From assembly GCF_020092905.1 (NCBI RefSeq), contig NZ_JAGSGB010000001.1, forward strand, positions 434,001 to 498,000: a stretch of 64,000 nucleotides of DNA. Direction: 5' to 3'. Positions 19,001 through 26,783 of the stretch are shown here, one piece after another. A program made the position numbers and the translations under genes. Position 1 is the first letter of the stretch. Each line of letters begins with the position of its first letter. Under the pieces are notes generated by a model. The model did not search any database, was not told the origin of the DNA, and was given only the letters and a program-made list of their open reading frames with translations. The DNA is from Pacificimonas aurantium (GTDB lineage: Bacteria > Pseudomonadota > Alphaproteobacteria > Sphingomonadales > Sphingomonadaceae).

Positions 19001-19375
19001 GAGGCCGCGCGGGAGGCGAAGAAGCTGATGGACCGCGGCGTGAAGGTGTCGATCGGGGCCCATGGCCAGCAGGCAGGCATCGGCACGCATTGGGAGATCT
19101 GGTCGTTCGCACGGGGCGGGCTGAGTAATATCGAGGCGCTGAACACGGCCACGCTGATGGCGGCGCAGTCGCTCGGAATGGACCGCGAAATCGGCTCCCT
19201 TGAACAGGGCAAGCTGGCCGACCTCCTGATTCTCGACGGCGACCCCACGGAGAATATCCGAAATACCGAGCGGGTGTACCGAGTCGTCCTCGGCGGCCGG
19301 GTCTACGATCCGGCGACCATGAACGAGACGGTTTCGGGTACCGAGGAACGGATGCCCTATTGGTGGGAGGATTGA
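16016..19375 (+). CDS. Exported amidohydrolase with N-terminal TolB-like beta-propeller
   Basis: The ATG at 16016 has GGGGGA upstream and opens a signal peptide (FRTVSRLFVASLLTSAAWAQ); an upstream ATG at 15944 would spoil it. The 1119-residue product has an acidic linker, then about 600 residues of PD40/TolB propeller blades (repeated FSPDGRRIAFTSDRGG-like units), then a metal-dependent amidohydrolase domain with the metal-binding His773-Ala-His775 (GFIDAHAHGP) and a C-terminal GSLEQGKLADLLILDGDP segment. The family hydrolyses C-N bonds in peptides or related compounds; the substrate here is unknown. It is coupled to the M61 peptidase by TGATG, suggesting joint use of a peptide substrate in the periplasm. 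Confidence 0.88.
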   Translation: MTFRTVSRLFVASLLTSAAWAQSPAPESENPVEESETTEDENLRTVSAPEAVPEQTPESGGDSGASADEKADAWDVMAPPGVALRDVAIRVDEGTWMDVDVSPNGDLIAFALLGDIYTMPISGGTPTRISEGLAWEVHPRFSPDGRRIAFTSDRGGGNNIWLMNADGSDKRQLTNEDFRLLNQPTWSPDGQFIAAKKHFTTGRSLGTGEIWLYHVSGGSGVKLVARPNEQHQKELGEPVFDPRGGGIFFTRNVTPGPIFEYAQDSNTELFNIERYDLETGETKTAVGGFGGAVRPQPSPDGNLIAYVKRENTRSKLYVKNRLTGEERKIYDDLDQDVQETWAVTGVYPNMAWTPDSRSILFWAKGKIRRIDADGSGAAVIPFRIDDTRAVADAPHPVIPVYEPTVEATMARFAAVSPDGRTVVFESLGRLYTMPAGGGTPRRLTSTEEGRELFPTWSRDGETIAFVHWTDEGLGRLRTIGARGRNLRTLTSLPGHYSRPAFSPDGRTIVFEKGEGGYLTAPEYSENPGIYSVPVEGGTISQISDSGSSPHFGSANDRVFSMVSEGGAQKLVSTDLNGEARRVHAHGDLVTGYRVSPDARFVAFTEDYDVYAMPLMPGGQDVAISAGAKALPIVEVSDSGGDYMTWSSGGERLHWSLGPTLYTAMRSDLFSTAPTPEGETASAYTQPETGVSMLRRVEAAQHSGTYAITGAKIVTMSAGADGKTDGGIIENGTILVTDGKIAAVGETAAMTYPAGTPTIDASGKTIVPGFIDAHAHGPVASDELVPEQNWSLVQNLALGTTTIHDPSTSSAFFVAADLQRAGELLAPRMFSTGRVIYGAKAPGVYAQIDSLDDALDHVRRLKAEGARSVKNYNQPRREQRQMVVEAARQEDMLVVAEGGSLYGMDMNLVADGNSTLEHNVPLETFYEDVLQFFSQSDTNYTPTLVVTYGGLAGDPYWRQATNVWEQPLLQAHTPPALLSAQTSRRTTAPESNFVDDEAAREAKKLMDRGVKVSIGAHGQQAGIGTHWEIWSFARGGLSNIEALNTATLMAAQSLGMDREIGSLEQGKLADLLILDGDPTENIRNTERVYRVVLGGRVYDPATMNETVSGTEERMPYWWED

Positions 19376-21228
19376 TGCGGCCACGGCTTCCCGGCGCGCT
19401 TCTCTGGCTGTCGGCGGTGATCTTCGGCGCGGGGGTTGCGGCGGCGCAGTCCGCCTCGCCCCCCGCTCCGGCTCAGTACCGGATCGCCTTCCCCAATGCG
19501 GTCCATCACGAGGCCGAGATATCGGTTCGCTACACCGGACTCCCCACCGGACCCGTCACCTTCCGCATGTCGCGGTCGTCGCCCGGCCGCTACGCACTGC
19601 ATGAATTCGCCAAGAATGTGTACGGCGTATCGGCCAGTGGAGAGGACGGAGCGGATCTGCCGATTGTCCGGTCGGGACCCTATGCCTGGACGGTGCCAGA
19701 CCATAGCGGGGGCATTACCTTCCACTATACCCTGTTCGCCGATCATGCGGACGGCACCTATGCGCAGGTCGACCACCGGCATGCCCACCTCAATATGCCA
19801 GCCACCTTCATATGGGCGGAGGGCGAAGCCGACCGCCCGGTGGAGCTGACGGTCGAGCTACCGGTCCCTGACTGGAAGGTGGCAACTCAGCTTTCCCGTC
19901 GGGGCGGCACGACATTCACGGCGCCGAACCTGGCCTACTTTTTCGACAGCCCGCTTGAAATCTCGTCATTTGCTTTGCGCGAATGGTCGGTCGGCGATCC
20001 GGACCGCCAGCAGACGATCCGCATAGCGCTGCATCATCAGGGCAACGACGAGGACTTCGACCGCTATGCCGAGGAAACCCGCCGCATCGTCGCGGCGCAG
20101 GCGGACATCTGGGGCGAGTATCCGCAATTCGACTATGGCACCTACACCTTTCTCGCCGACTATCTGCCGCATGTCGACGGTGACGGCATGGAACACCGCA
20201 ATTCGACCGTCATCACCCGGCCCGCATCGCTATACGAAGCCGACTTCGCGCAAATTGGCACGACCGCCCATGAATTCTTCCACGCCTGGAACGTGGAACG
20301 GTTAAGGCCGAAGGACCTCGAGCCCTTCGATTTCACGCGCGCGAACCCCACCGACCTTTTGTGGTTCGCGGAGGGCTTCACCAGCTATTATGGCCCGCTG
20401 TCCATTCGCCGCGCGGATGTCTGGGATACCGAGACCTATCTCGACAAGCTCGCCGGGACGCTCGCCTATGTCCTCAATTCGCCGGGCCGCCGCTTCGGGG
20501 GGCCCGCGGCGATGAGCCTGCGTGCGCCCTTCGTCGATGCCGCCACGGCGGTCGACCCCACGCCCTTTTCCGAGACCTTCACGTCTTACTATCCCTATGG
20601 CGCTGTCGTGGCGCTCGCCCTCGACCTGGAAATGCGCACACGCTTCGCCATTCCGCTCGATGCGCTGATGCAGCAGCTGTGGCGCACGCACGGGCGCCCT
20701 GAGATTCCGTACGAGCAAGAAGATCTCGAGGCCGCCCTGGCCGAAGTGACCGGCGACGCCAGCTTTGCGCGGCGCTTCTTCGCGCAGATGGTCGAGGGCA
20801 ACGCCCTGCCCGATTTCGAGCCGCTCTTGGAGAGGGCCGGGATCGTGCTGTCGCCGAAGGCTCCCGATACGGCCTGGGCCGGCCCGAACGATCTTGTGAC
20901 CGACGGTCCCGTGGTCACGATCGACGGCAACACACGCCCCGGCACCCCCCTTTACGAAGCCGGCCTCGACCGGGGCGACGAGATACTGGCGCTCGGCCGC
21001 CGCCACGTCGACAGCGAAGACGACTGGACGGGCGAACTGGCGCGCTGGGCGCCCGGCGACATCGTGCCGATCCGCTTCCTGCGCCGGGGTGAAGTCGTTA
21101 CCGCGGAGCTTACTCTGGCGGCAGACCCTGCCCTGTCGCTGCAGACCTATGAGGCCGCGGGGCGGACGCCGTCCCCCGCTCAGCTCGAGTTCCGGTCAGA
21201 CTGGCTCGGCAGCGACGACCGGGACTGA
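19375..21228 (+). CDS. M61 family metallopeptidase with C-terminal PDZ domain
   Basis: A 617-residue secreted peptidase. A signal peptide (ALLWLSAVIFGAGVAAAQ) precedes an N-terminal M61 beta domain, then the zinc site His299-Glu300-x-x-His303 (TTAHEFFHAWN) with the third ligand Glu333 in WFAEGFTSYYG, and a PDZ-like region near the C-terminus (GLDRGDEILALGRRHV). Family members are glycyl aminopeptidases or related exopeptidases. The ATG at 19375 overlaps the TGA of the amidohydrolase by one base. Confidence 0.9.
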   Translation: MRPRLPGALLWLSAVIFGAGVAAAQSASPPAPAQYRIAFPNAVHHEAEISVRYTGLPTGPVTFRMSRSSPGRYALHEFAKNVYGVSASGEDGADLPIVRSGPYAWTVPDHSGGITFHYTLFADHADGTYAQVDHRHAHLNMPATFIWAEGEADRPVELTVELPVPDWKVATQLSRRGGTTFTAPNLAYFFDSPLEISSFALREWSVGDPDRQQTIRIALHHQGNDEDFDRYAEETRRIVAAQADIWGEYPQFDYGTYTFLADYLPHVDGDGMEHRNSTVITRPASLYEADFAQIGTTAHEFFHAWNVERLRPKDLEPFDFTRANPTDLLWFAEGFTSYYGPLSIRRADVWDTETYLDKLAGTLAYVLNSPGRRFGGPAAMSLRAPFVDAATAVDPTPFSETFTSYYPYGAVVALALDLEMRTRFAIPLDALMQQLWRTHGRPEIPYEQEDLEAALAEVTGDASFARRFFAQMVEGNALPDFEPLLERAGIVLSPKAPDTAWAGPNDLVTDGPVVTIDGNTRPGTPLYEAGLDRGDEILALGRRHVDSEDDWTGELARWAPGDIVPIRFLRRGEVVTAELTLAADPALSLQTYEAAGRTPSPAQLEFRSDWLGSDDRD

Positions 21229-21313
21229 GCGGCGCCCCTCGCAAGCCTGCGGCGCGCCTGCTAAGCGCCGCGCCAAACAAATTGAACCGAACAAGCGAAC
21301 GGGAGGAGCGCAG

Positions 21314-22810
21314 ATGCGCACCATCGAGCATTTCATCGGCGGCGGGTCGGTCGGCGGCGGTACGCGCAGACATAAGATCTGGAACCCCTCTACGGGGGAA
21401 ACCCAGGCCGAAGTGCTGCTCGGCACGAAGGCCGAACTGGATGCAGCGGTCGCAAAGGCCAAGTCCGCGCAGCCGGCATGGGCCGCGACAAACCCCCAGA
21501 AGCGGGCACGCGTCCTGTTCGACTATAAGCGGATCGTCGAGGGCCGCATGGACGAGTTGGCGGAACTGCTCTCGTCGGAGCATGGCAAGGTCATTGCCGA
21601 CGCGCGCGGCGACGTTCAGCGCGGCCTGGACGTGATCGAGTTCGCCTGCGGCATCCCCCATGTCCTGAAGGGTGACTATACTCAGGGCGCCGGCCCCGGC
21701 ATCGACGTGTATTCGATGCGCCAGCCGCTCGGCATCGGCGCGGGCATCACGCCGTTCAACTTCCCCGCCATGATCCCGATGTGGATGTTCGGCGTGTCGA
21801 TCGCCGTCGGTAACGCGATGATCATCAAGCCGTCGGAGAGAGACCCGTCCGTGCCGATGAAGCTGGCGGAACTCATGCTTGAAGCCGGCGCTCCGGAAGG
21901 CATTCTGCAGGTCGTGAACGGCGACAAGGAAATGGTCGATGCCATTCTGGACCATCCGGACATTTCCGGCGTCAGCTTCGTCGGCTCATCGGACATCGCG
22001 CATTATGTCTATCGGCGCGGTACCGAGAACGGGAAGCGCGTGCAGGCCATGGGCGGCGCCAAGAACCACGGCATCGTAATGCCCGATGCCGACCTCGACC
22101 AAGTCGTCAACGATCTGGCGGGCGCCGCGTTCGGGTCGGCCGGCGAGCGCTGCATGGCGCTGCCCGTTGCCGTACCGGTGGGCGAGAAGACAGCCAACGA
22201 GCTGCGCGAAGCCATGATCCCTGCCATCGAGAAGCTCCGCGTCGGCGTGTCCACCGATCCGGATGCCGACTATGGCCCGGTCGTCACGCCCGAGCACCGC
22301 GAGCGCGTGAAGGACTGGATCGGCAAGGGCGTCGAGGAAGGCGCCGAACTGGTCGTCGATGGCCGCGAATTCAGCCTTCAGGGCCATGAGGACGGCTTTT
22401 TCATCGGCCCCTCGCTGTTCGACCGGGTGACGCCGGACATGTCGAGCTACAAGGAAGAGATTTTCGGGCCGGTGCTGCAGCTCGTACGCGCGGAGAGCTT
22501 CGAGGAGGCGCTCTCGCTTCCGACCACCCACCAGTACGGAAACGGCGTCGCCATCTTCACGCGAAACGGCCATGCCGCGCGCGAATTCGCGCAGCGGGTG
22601 GACGTGGGCATGGTCGGTATCAACGTACCGATTCCCGTCCCCGTCGCCTACCACAGCTTTGGCGGCTGGAAGCGTTCGGCCTTCGGCGATCACGGTCAGC
22701 ACGGCATGGAAGGTGTGCGCTTCTGGACCAAGCTGAAGACGGTGACGCAGCGCTGGCCGGACGGCGGCGCCGACGGCGGCAATGCCTTCGTCATCCCGAC
22801 CATGGGCTGA
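21314..22810 (+). CDS. mmsA: CoA-acylating methylmalonate-semialdehyde dehydrogenase
   Basis: A 498-residue aldehyde dehydrogenase. It converts methylmalonate semialdehyde (and malonate semialdehyde) with NAD+ and CoA to propionyl-CoA (acetyl-CoA), the last step of valine and inositol catabolism. Visible are the MMSDH-type FNFPAMIPMWM region, the AMGGAKNHGIVMPDAD segment and the catalytic Cys280 in GSAGERCMALPVA. The length is that of the family. The ATG at 21314 follows GGGAGGAG; longer frames run back into the M61 gene. No other valine-pathway gene is adjacent. Confidence 0.95.
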   Translation: MRTIEHFIGGGSVGGGTRRHKIWNPSTGETQAEVLLGTKAELDAAVAKAKSAQPAWAATNPQKRARVLFDYKRIVEGRMDELAELLSSEHGKVIADARGDVQRGLDVIEFACGIPHVLKGDYTQGAGPGIDVYSMRQPLGIGAGITPFNFPAMIPMWMFGVSIAVGNAMIIKPSERDPSVPMKLAELMLEAGAPEGILQVVNGDKEMVDAILDHPDISGVSFVGSSDIAHYVYRRGTENGKRVQAMGGAKNHGIVMPDADLDQVVNDLAGAAFGSAGERCMALPVAVPVGEKTANELREAMIPAIEKLRVGVSTDPDADYGPVVTPEHRERVKDWIGKGVEEGAELVVDGREFSLQGHEDGFFIGPSLFDRVTPDMSSYKEEIFGPVLQLVRAESFEEALSLPTTHQYGNGVAIFTRNGHAAREFAQRVDVGMVGINVPIPVPVAYHSFGGWKRSAFGDHGQHGMEGVRFWTKLKTVTQRWPDGGADGGNAFVIPTMG

Positions 22811-22868
22811 CCGCGATAGGGGAGGTCTCTGGCGGTCAGCCTGCTGCAGGCACGGACGTTCGTCGCTG

Positions 22869-22905
22869 CGGGGCTCCTTCGGCCCGAGTGGCGCGTTGAG
22901 CCCCG
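22869..22905 (+). terminator. Possible hairpin terminator after mmsA, without a U-run
   Basis: CGGGGCTC (22869-22876) pairs perfectly with GAGCCCCG (22898-22905) across a 21-nt loop, about 60 nt after the mmsA stop and before the lipoprotein gene. No T-run follows, so it may be a processing or attenuation hairpin and not an intrinsic terminator. Confidence 0.3.
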
Positions 22906-22935
22906 GAGCCGAAACCATGGTGAAGGACTAGTTCG

Positions 22936-23424
22936 ATGCGTACCAGCCTGATTGCCCTCGCCCTTATTGCCTTGCCGCTCACATCCTGCGGCGAAGCCGA
23001 CACGGGCGTGGTGGGTCATGATGAAGGGGCGAATTCACCTGCCGACCCGTTCATCGTCGAGAATGGCGAGGCGTCTGGAGCGGAGGCGGAAGCGGGGACC
23101 ACGCCGGTCGCGGCAATTCCCGAAGCGCTGCAAGGCCGCTGGGGACTGGTCGAGGCAGATTGCGACCCTTCCCGCAGCGACGCCAAGGGCATGATGGAGG
23201 TCACGACGGACGGTCTCGACTTCTATGAGAGCCGGGCGACGCTCAGCCGATCGGTGCAGCGCAGCGACCAGACGCTGCGCGCGGTGTTCGACTTCTCCGG
23301 TGAAGGGCAGAGCTGGAGCCGGGAAGTGCGGCTCGACCTGGCGGACGGCGGTGAAACGCTCGAGCGCGAGGACCTAGACGGCGAACTCGAGGGCGAAACA
23401 CTGGTTTATACACGCTGTAACTGA
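22936..23424 (+). CDS. Small putative lipoprotein, unknown function
   Basis: A 162-residue protein with a lipoprotein signal peptide (SLIALALIALPLTSC, Cys at 18). An acidic, low-complexity linker (GEASGAEAEAGTTP) leads to a compact C-terminal domain of about 95 residues beginning LQGRWGLVEADCDPSRSDAKG and ending in YTRCN; its two cysteines could form a disulfide. The ...GRWGL...CD..RSD.KG... pattern recurs in small alphaproteobacterial lipoproteins, but no function is known to me. It ends ten bases before the CoA transferase gene and may be cotranscribed with it. Confidence 0.6.
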   Translation: MRTSLIALALIALPLTSCGEADTGVVGHDEGANSPADPFIVENGEASGAEAEAGTTPVAAIPEALQGRWGLVEADCDPSRSDAKGMMEVTTDGLDFYESRATLSRSVQRSDQTLRAVFDFSGEGQSWSREVRLDLADGGETLEREDLDGELEGETLVYTRCN

Positions 23425-23434
23425 TGGCCAGCCC

Positions 23435-24661
23435 ATGACGCGAACAAGACAAGCCCCCCTCACCGGCCGCAAGGTCCTCGACCTCAGCCGGGTGCTCGCG
23501 GGGCCGTGGTGCACGATGATCCTCGGCGATCTCGGCGCAGACGTGACGAAGGTCGAAAACCCGAACGGCGGAGACGACACGCGCGGTTGGGGACCGCCCT
23601 TCGCCGCCGGCGAGGCCGCCTATTATCTCTGCGCCAATCGCAACAAGAAGAGTATCGCCCTCGATTTCAGCAAGGCCGAGGGGCAGGAGATCGTCCGCGC
23701 CCTCGCCGCCGAGGCCGACATTCTGGTCGAGAACTACAAAGCCGGTGGCCTGCGAAAATACGGCCTCGACTATGACAGCCTGAAGGAAATCAACCCGCGC
23801 CTCGTATATTGTTCGGTCACAGGCTACGGCCATGACAGTCCGCTCCGCGAACGCGCCGGCTATGACTATGTCATCCAGGCCGAAGGGGGGCTGATGTCCG
23901 TTACCGGCCCGAAAGACGGCGCCCCCCACAAGGTCGGTGTTGCCGTTGCGGACCTGTTCACGGGCATGGCTGCCGCCCAGGCGTGCCTTGCCGCATTGAT
24001 CGCCGCCGACCGCGACGGTGAAGGGCAGCATCTCGATATTGCACTTTACGATGCGCAGCTTGCGATGCTCGCCAATGTCGGCAGCGCCTATCTCGTTTCG
24101 GGCGACGAGCCGGGGCGTTACGGCAACGGTCACGCGACAGTCGTCCCCTATGACCTCTTCGATGCGAAGGACGGCGCGATCGTCATCGCCATTGGCAATG
24201 ATCGCCAGTTTGCGCGTTTCGCCGCCGAGGTGATGAAGCGCCCGGACATAGCCGACGATCCGCGGTTCGCAGCCAATTCAGCGCGGGTGGAACACCGCGA
24301 TGCGCTCATGAGGGAAATGCGTCCGGAGGTCGCCGCGCGCCCGGCTACCTACTGGCTGGACGGCATGCGCCGGCACGGCATTCCTTGCGCACAGGTCCGC
24401 GGTGTGGGCGAGGCGCTAACCGCGCCCGAAACCCGGGCGCGTGACATGGTGAAGCGGGTCGCCCACCCCCTTGCGGGGGAGCTCGAGCTGATCGGCTCGC
24501 CGCTCAAGTTCGGCGCCACACCAATCGTCGACTTCACGCCGCCTCCACTGCTGGGCGAGCATTCCGAAGAGATTCTTTCGGGCCTGGGGCGCGAAGGGCC
24601 GGAGATAGCCGAACTGCAGCGCAGGGGGGTGATCGGCTCACCCCCGTCCAAAGACCCCTGA
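23435..24661 (+). CDS. CaiB/BaiF family (family III) CoA transferase
   Basis: A 408-residue enzyme that moves CoA between carboxylic acids in the cytoplasm. The N-terminus LTGRKVLDLSRVLAGPWCTMILGDLGADV and the catalytic aspartate at residue 173 (VAVADLFTGMAA) are diagnostic. The acyl substrates are unknown; homologues act on formyl/oxalyl-CoA, carnitine, bile acids or succinyl/mesaconyl compounds. It stands convergent to pstS with only 16 bp between stops. A nearby mmsA suggests, but does not show, acyl-CoA catabolism. Confidence 0.9.
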   Translation: MTRTRQAPLTGRKVLDLSRVLAGPWCTMILGDLGADVTKVENPNGGDDTRGWGPPFAAGEAAYYLCANRNKKSIALDFSKAEGQEIVRALAAEADILVENYKAGGLRKYGLDYDSLKEINPRLVYCSVTGYGHDSPLRERAGYDYVIQAEGGLMSVTGPKDGAPHKVGVAVADLFTGMAAAQACLAALIAADRDGEGQHLDIALYDAQLAMLANVGSAYLVSGDEPGRYGNGHATVVPYDLFDAKDGAIVIAIGNDRQFARFAAEVMKRPDIADDPRFAANSARVEHRDALMREMRPEVAARPATYWLDGMRRHGIPCAQVRGVGEALTAPETRARDMVKRVAHPLAGELELIGSPLKFGATPIVDFTPPPLLGEHSEEILSGLGREGPEIAELQRRGVIGSPPSKDP

Positions 24662-24677
24662 GCGAAACCGCTCCCGC

Positions 24678-25739
24678 CTACAGTTCGGAAGCGTCGAGTA
24701 CGCGCGCCTCCTCCGCGATGAGCCGATTTTCGGTCCGGCGCGCTTCCGGCATCGCGATCAGGCCGCGCCCGCGCAGATAGCCATCGGGTCCGGTGGTGCG
24801 CTCGGCGGTATATTCCGCGAGGAATTCCCGGATCGCCGGTTTCGCCGGCAGGTGCTCGCCCTTCACGTAAATATAGAGCGGCCGCGCCGCCTCGTATTCG
24901 TTCGAGGCGATCGCTTCATAGGTCGGCATAACGCCGTCGAGCTGGAGCGGTTCGACCTTGTCGAGATTCTCTTCGAGATAGGAATAGCCGAAAATCCCGA
25001 TGGCGCGCGGGTTCGACACCAGCTTCTGCACGATCAGATTGTCGTTCTCGCCCGATTCTACGAAGGCGCCGTCTTCGCGCAGCCTGGTACACCGAGTTTC
25101 GAACTCGGTCTCGTCGGTTTCCTCGAGTGCGGCAAGCTCGGGATAGGTCTCGCAGCCGACGGTCATGACGAGTTCGTTGAACGCATCGCGCGTGCCGGAC
25201 GTCGGCGGCGGGCCGAGAACTTCGATGGGACGGTCGGGCAGGCCGGGGTCGACCTCGTTCCAGTTTTCGACCTCATTCTCCTCCCCCTCCGGGGTGGTCG
25301 CGGCGAGGGCGCGGTAGAGCTGGCGCGCGGTCAGTTCCATCGGCTGGGCATCGCGACTTTGCGCGAAGGCGATTCCGTCGACGCCGACCTGAATTTCGAT
25401 AATGTCGTTTACCCCGTTCCGGCGGCAGCGCTCCACCTCGCTCGTCTTGATGCGGCGGGAGGCGTTGGCAATGTCCGGATATTGCAGCCCGACCCCGGAA
25501 CAGAAGAGCTGCAAGCCGCCGCCCGTCCCAGTGGACTCCACGATCGGCGTGGAGATTTCCGGCATCATGTTCTTCAGATTCTCGGATACCGCGGTGGTGA
25601 AGGGATAGACGGTGGAGGAGCCGACGATACGGATCGGCTCGCCGCCCGCTACGGCAGAAGAGTTTTCGCCTGTGGCGGGGCCATCCGAACAGCCGCTCAG
25701 CAGGACGAGACAGGTCGCGAGACCGGTGAAAAGACGCAT
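24678..25739 (-). CDS. pstS: Phosphate ABC transporter substrate-binding protein (PstS family), orphan
   Basis: A 353-residue periplasmic binding protein. The ATG at 25739 opens a lipoprotein-type signal (LATCLVLLSGC). Phosphate-binding signatures are IVGSSTVYPFTTAVSE near residue 40, the ESTGTGGGLQLFCSG loop and PPPTSGTRDAFNEL. It binds inorganic phosphate for the PstCAB importer, but no pstC, pstA, pstB or phoU lies beside it. A Pho-box-like 7-4-7 element lies about 70 nt upstream. A longer frame to 25829 exists but would run through that element. Confidence 0.9.
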   Translation of the reverse strand: MRLFTGLATCLVLLSGCSDGPATGENSSAVAGGEPIRIVGSSTVYPFTTAVSENLKNMMPEISTPIVESTGTGGGLQLFCSGVGLQYPDIANASRRIKTSEVERCRRNGVNDIIEIQVGVDGIAFAQSRDAQPMELTARQLYRALAATTPEGEENEVENWNEVDPGLPDRPIEVLGPPPTSGTRDAFNELVMTVGCETYPELAALEETDETEFETRCTRLREDGAFVESGENDNLIVQKLVSNPRAIGIFGYSYLEENLDKVEPLQLDGVMPTYEAIASNEYEAARPLYIYVKGEHLPAKPAIREFLAEYTAERTTGPDGYLRGRGLIAMPEARRTENRLIAEEARVLDASEL

Positions 25740-25807
25740 ATCTGATTTCCCTCTTCGGCGCGCCGCCCGTGGGCGACCGGAGTTTCCAATGCGTCTGCCG
25801 CATTGAT

Positions 25808-25825
25808 ATGACGTAATCATGTAAG
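25808..25825 (-). promoter_or_regulatory. Pho-box-like direct repeat upstream of pstS
   Basis: On the minus strand the 18 bases read CTTACAT-GATT-ACGTCAT: two 7-mers, each matching CTGTCAT at five of seven positions, with the 4-nt spacing of PhoB sites. The element sits 69-86 nt upstream of the pstS start, the usual distance. A phosphate-starvation response is inferred from known PhoB sites. Confidence 0.45.
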
Positions 25826-25895
25826 GCATGGACCGGGCCTTCCGCCAGCGCCGCGATTGACTTCGCCGTCAAGCTGGGGAAGCGCGCTTACAGCC

Positions 25896-26783
25896 ATGAT
25901 GCGCCCCGCCACCATTGCCTATGCGACCTTCGGCATTGCTTCGCTGTGCGCCATGGATGCAGCCGTGAAGCTCGTAGCGCTGCAGGAGGGGGCGCTCACG
26001 GCGACATGGCTGCGCTATGTAGGCGGCGCGCTGATCTTTCTGCCGCTCGCTGCGCTAATGCGGCGCCCGGTTCCCGGTCCCGCGGGCCTCCGCATTCATG
26101 CTCTTCGCGGCGTCCTCCTGACGCTGACCAGTCTCACCTTCTTCTACGGCATTTCAATCCTCCCGCTTGCTGAAGCGATCACGCTTGCCTTCGTAGCGCC
26201 GCTGCTGACGCCTCCGCTCGCCGCCTTCTTGATCGGCGAGCGGCTGAAACCCCGCGCCATTCTCGCGGCGCTAATCGGCTTTGCCGGCGTCCTCGTCACC
26301 TTGCAGGGACGCGAAGAGAGCGCTGCTGCGAGCGGGGCGCATGGCTATGCGGTGGCATCGATCCTGCTGTCCGCGCTCTGCTATTCGCTTCAATCGCTGA
26401 TCCTCAGGCAGCGCGCGCAGATCGACGACGAGATATCGGTCGCCGCGCTTGCGACAATCGTCCCGCTCGCGATCCTGACCCCGCTCGGCCTCTTCGCCGC
26501 GCCGCTTCCCGACGCCGGGTCGCTAGTGCCGGCACTTGCAGCCGGGGCGTTCGGCTCTGCCGGGATTTTCAGCTTGATCCGTGCCTATGCGCAGGCGGAA
26601 GCGCAGTTCGTCATGATCTTCGAATATACCGGTCTTATCTGGGCAGCCCTGTTTGGCTGGGTCCTGTTCGCCGAAATGCCGAGACCGGAGATATTCCTGG
26701 GCGCCGCCATCATCGCGATCGGCTGCCTGTTGGTTTCGCGGGGACGCCGGCGCCCCGCAGCGGGTAAGCAGAGCGCGTTTTGA
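25896..26783 (+). CDS. EamA/DMT-superfamily transporter
   Basis: A roughly 295-residue membrane protein with ten hydrophobic segments in two EamA domains (MDAAVKLVALQEGALTATWLRYVGGALIF; IFEYTGLIWAALFGWVLFAEMP with the family's Pro-containing end). It is a drug/metabolite transporter of unknown substrate. Two adjacent ATGs (25896, 25899) are both possible starts. Its TGA overlaps the TTG start of the next MFS gene (TTGA), so the two are coupled. Confidence 0.85.
   Translation: MMRPATIAYATFGIASLCAMDAAVKLVALQEGALTATWLRYVGGALIFLPLAALMRRPVPGPAGLRIHALRGVLLTLTSLTFFYGISILPLAEAITLAFVAPLLTPPLAAFLIGERLKPRAILAALIGFAGVLVTLQGREESAAASGAHGYAVASILLSALCYSLQSLILRQRAQIDDEISVAALATIVPLAILTPLGLFAAPLPDAGSLVPALAAGAFGSAGIFSLIRAYAQAEAQFVMIFEYTGLIWAALFGWVLFAEMPRPEIFLGAAIIAIGCLLVSRGRRRPAAGKQSAF

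Noticed and set aside
21249-21271. Seven-bp hairpin (GCGGCGC/GCGCCGC) between the M61 gene and mmsA
   Set aside because: Short, very GC-rich, no T-run, and such stems are frequent by chance at this base composition.
24659-24673. Small GAGCG/CGCTC hairpin between the CoA transferase and pstS stops
   Set aside because: Only five base pairs and no T-run; too weak to call a terminator.
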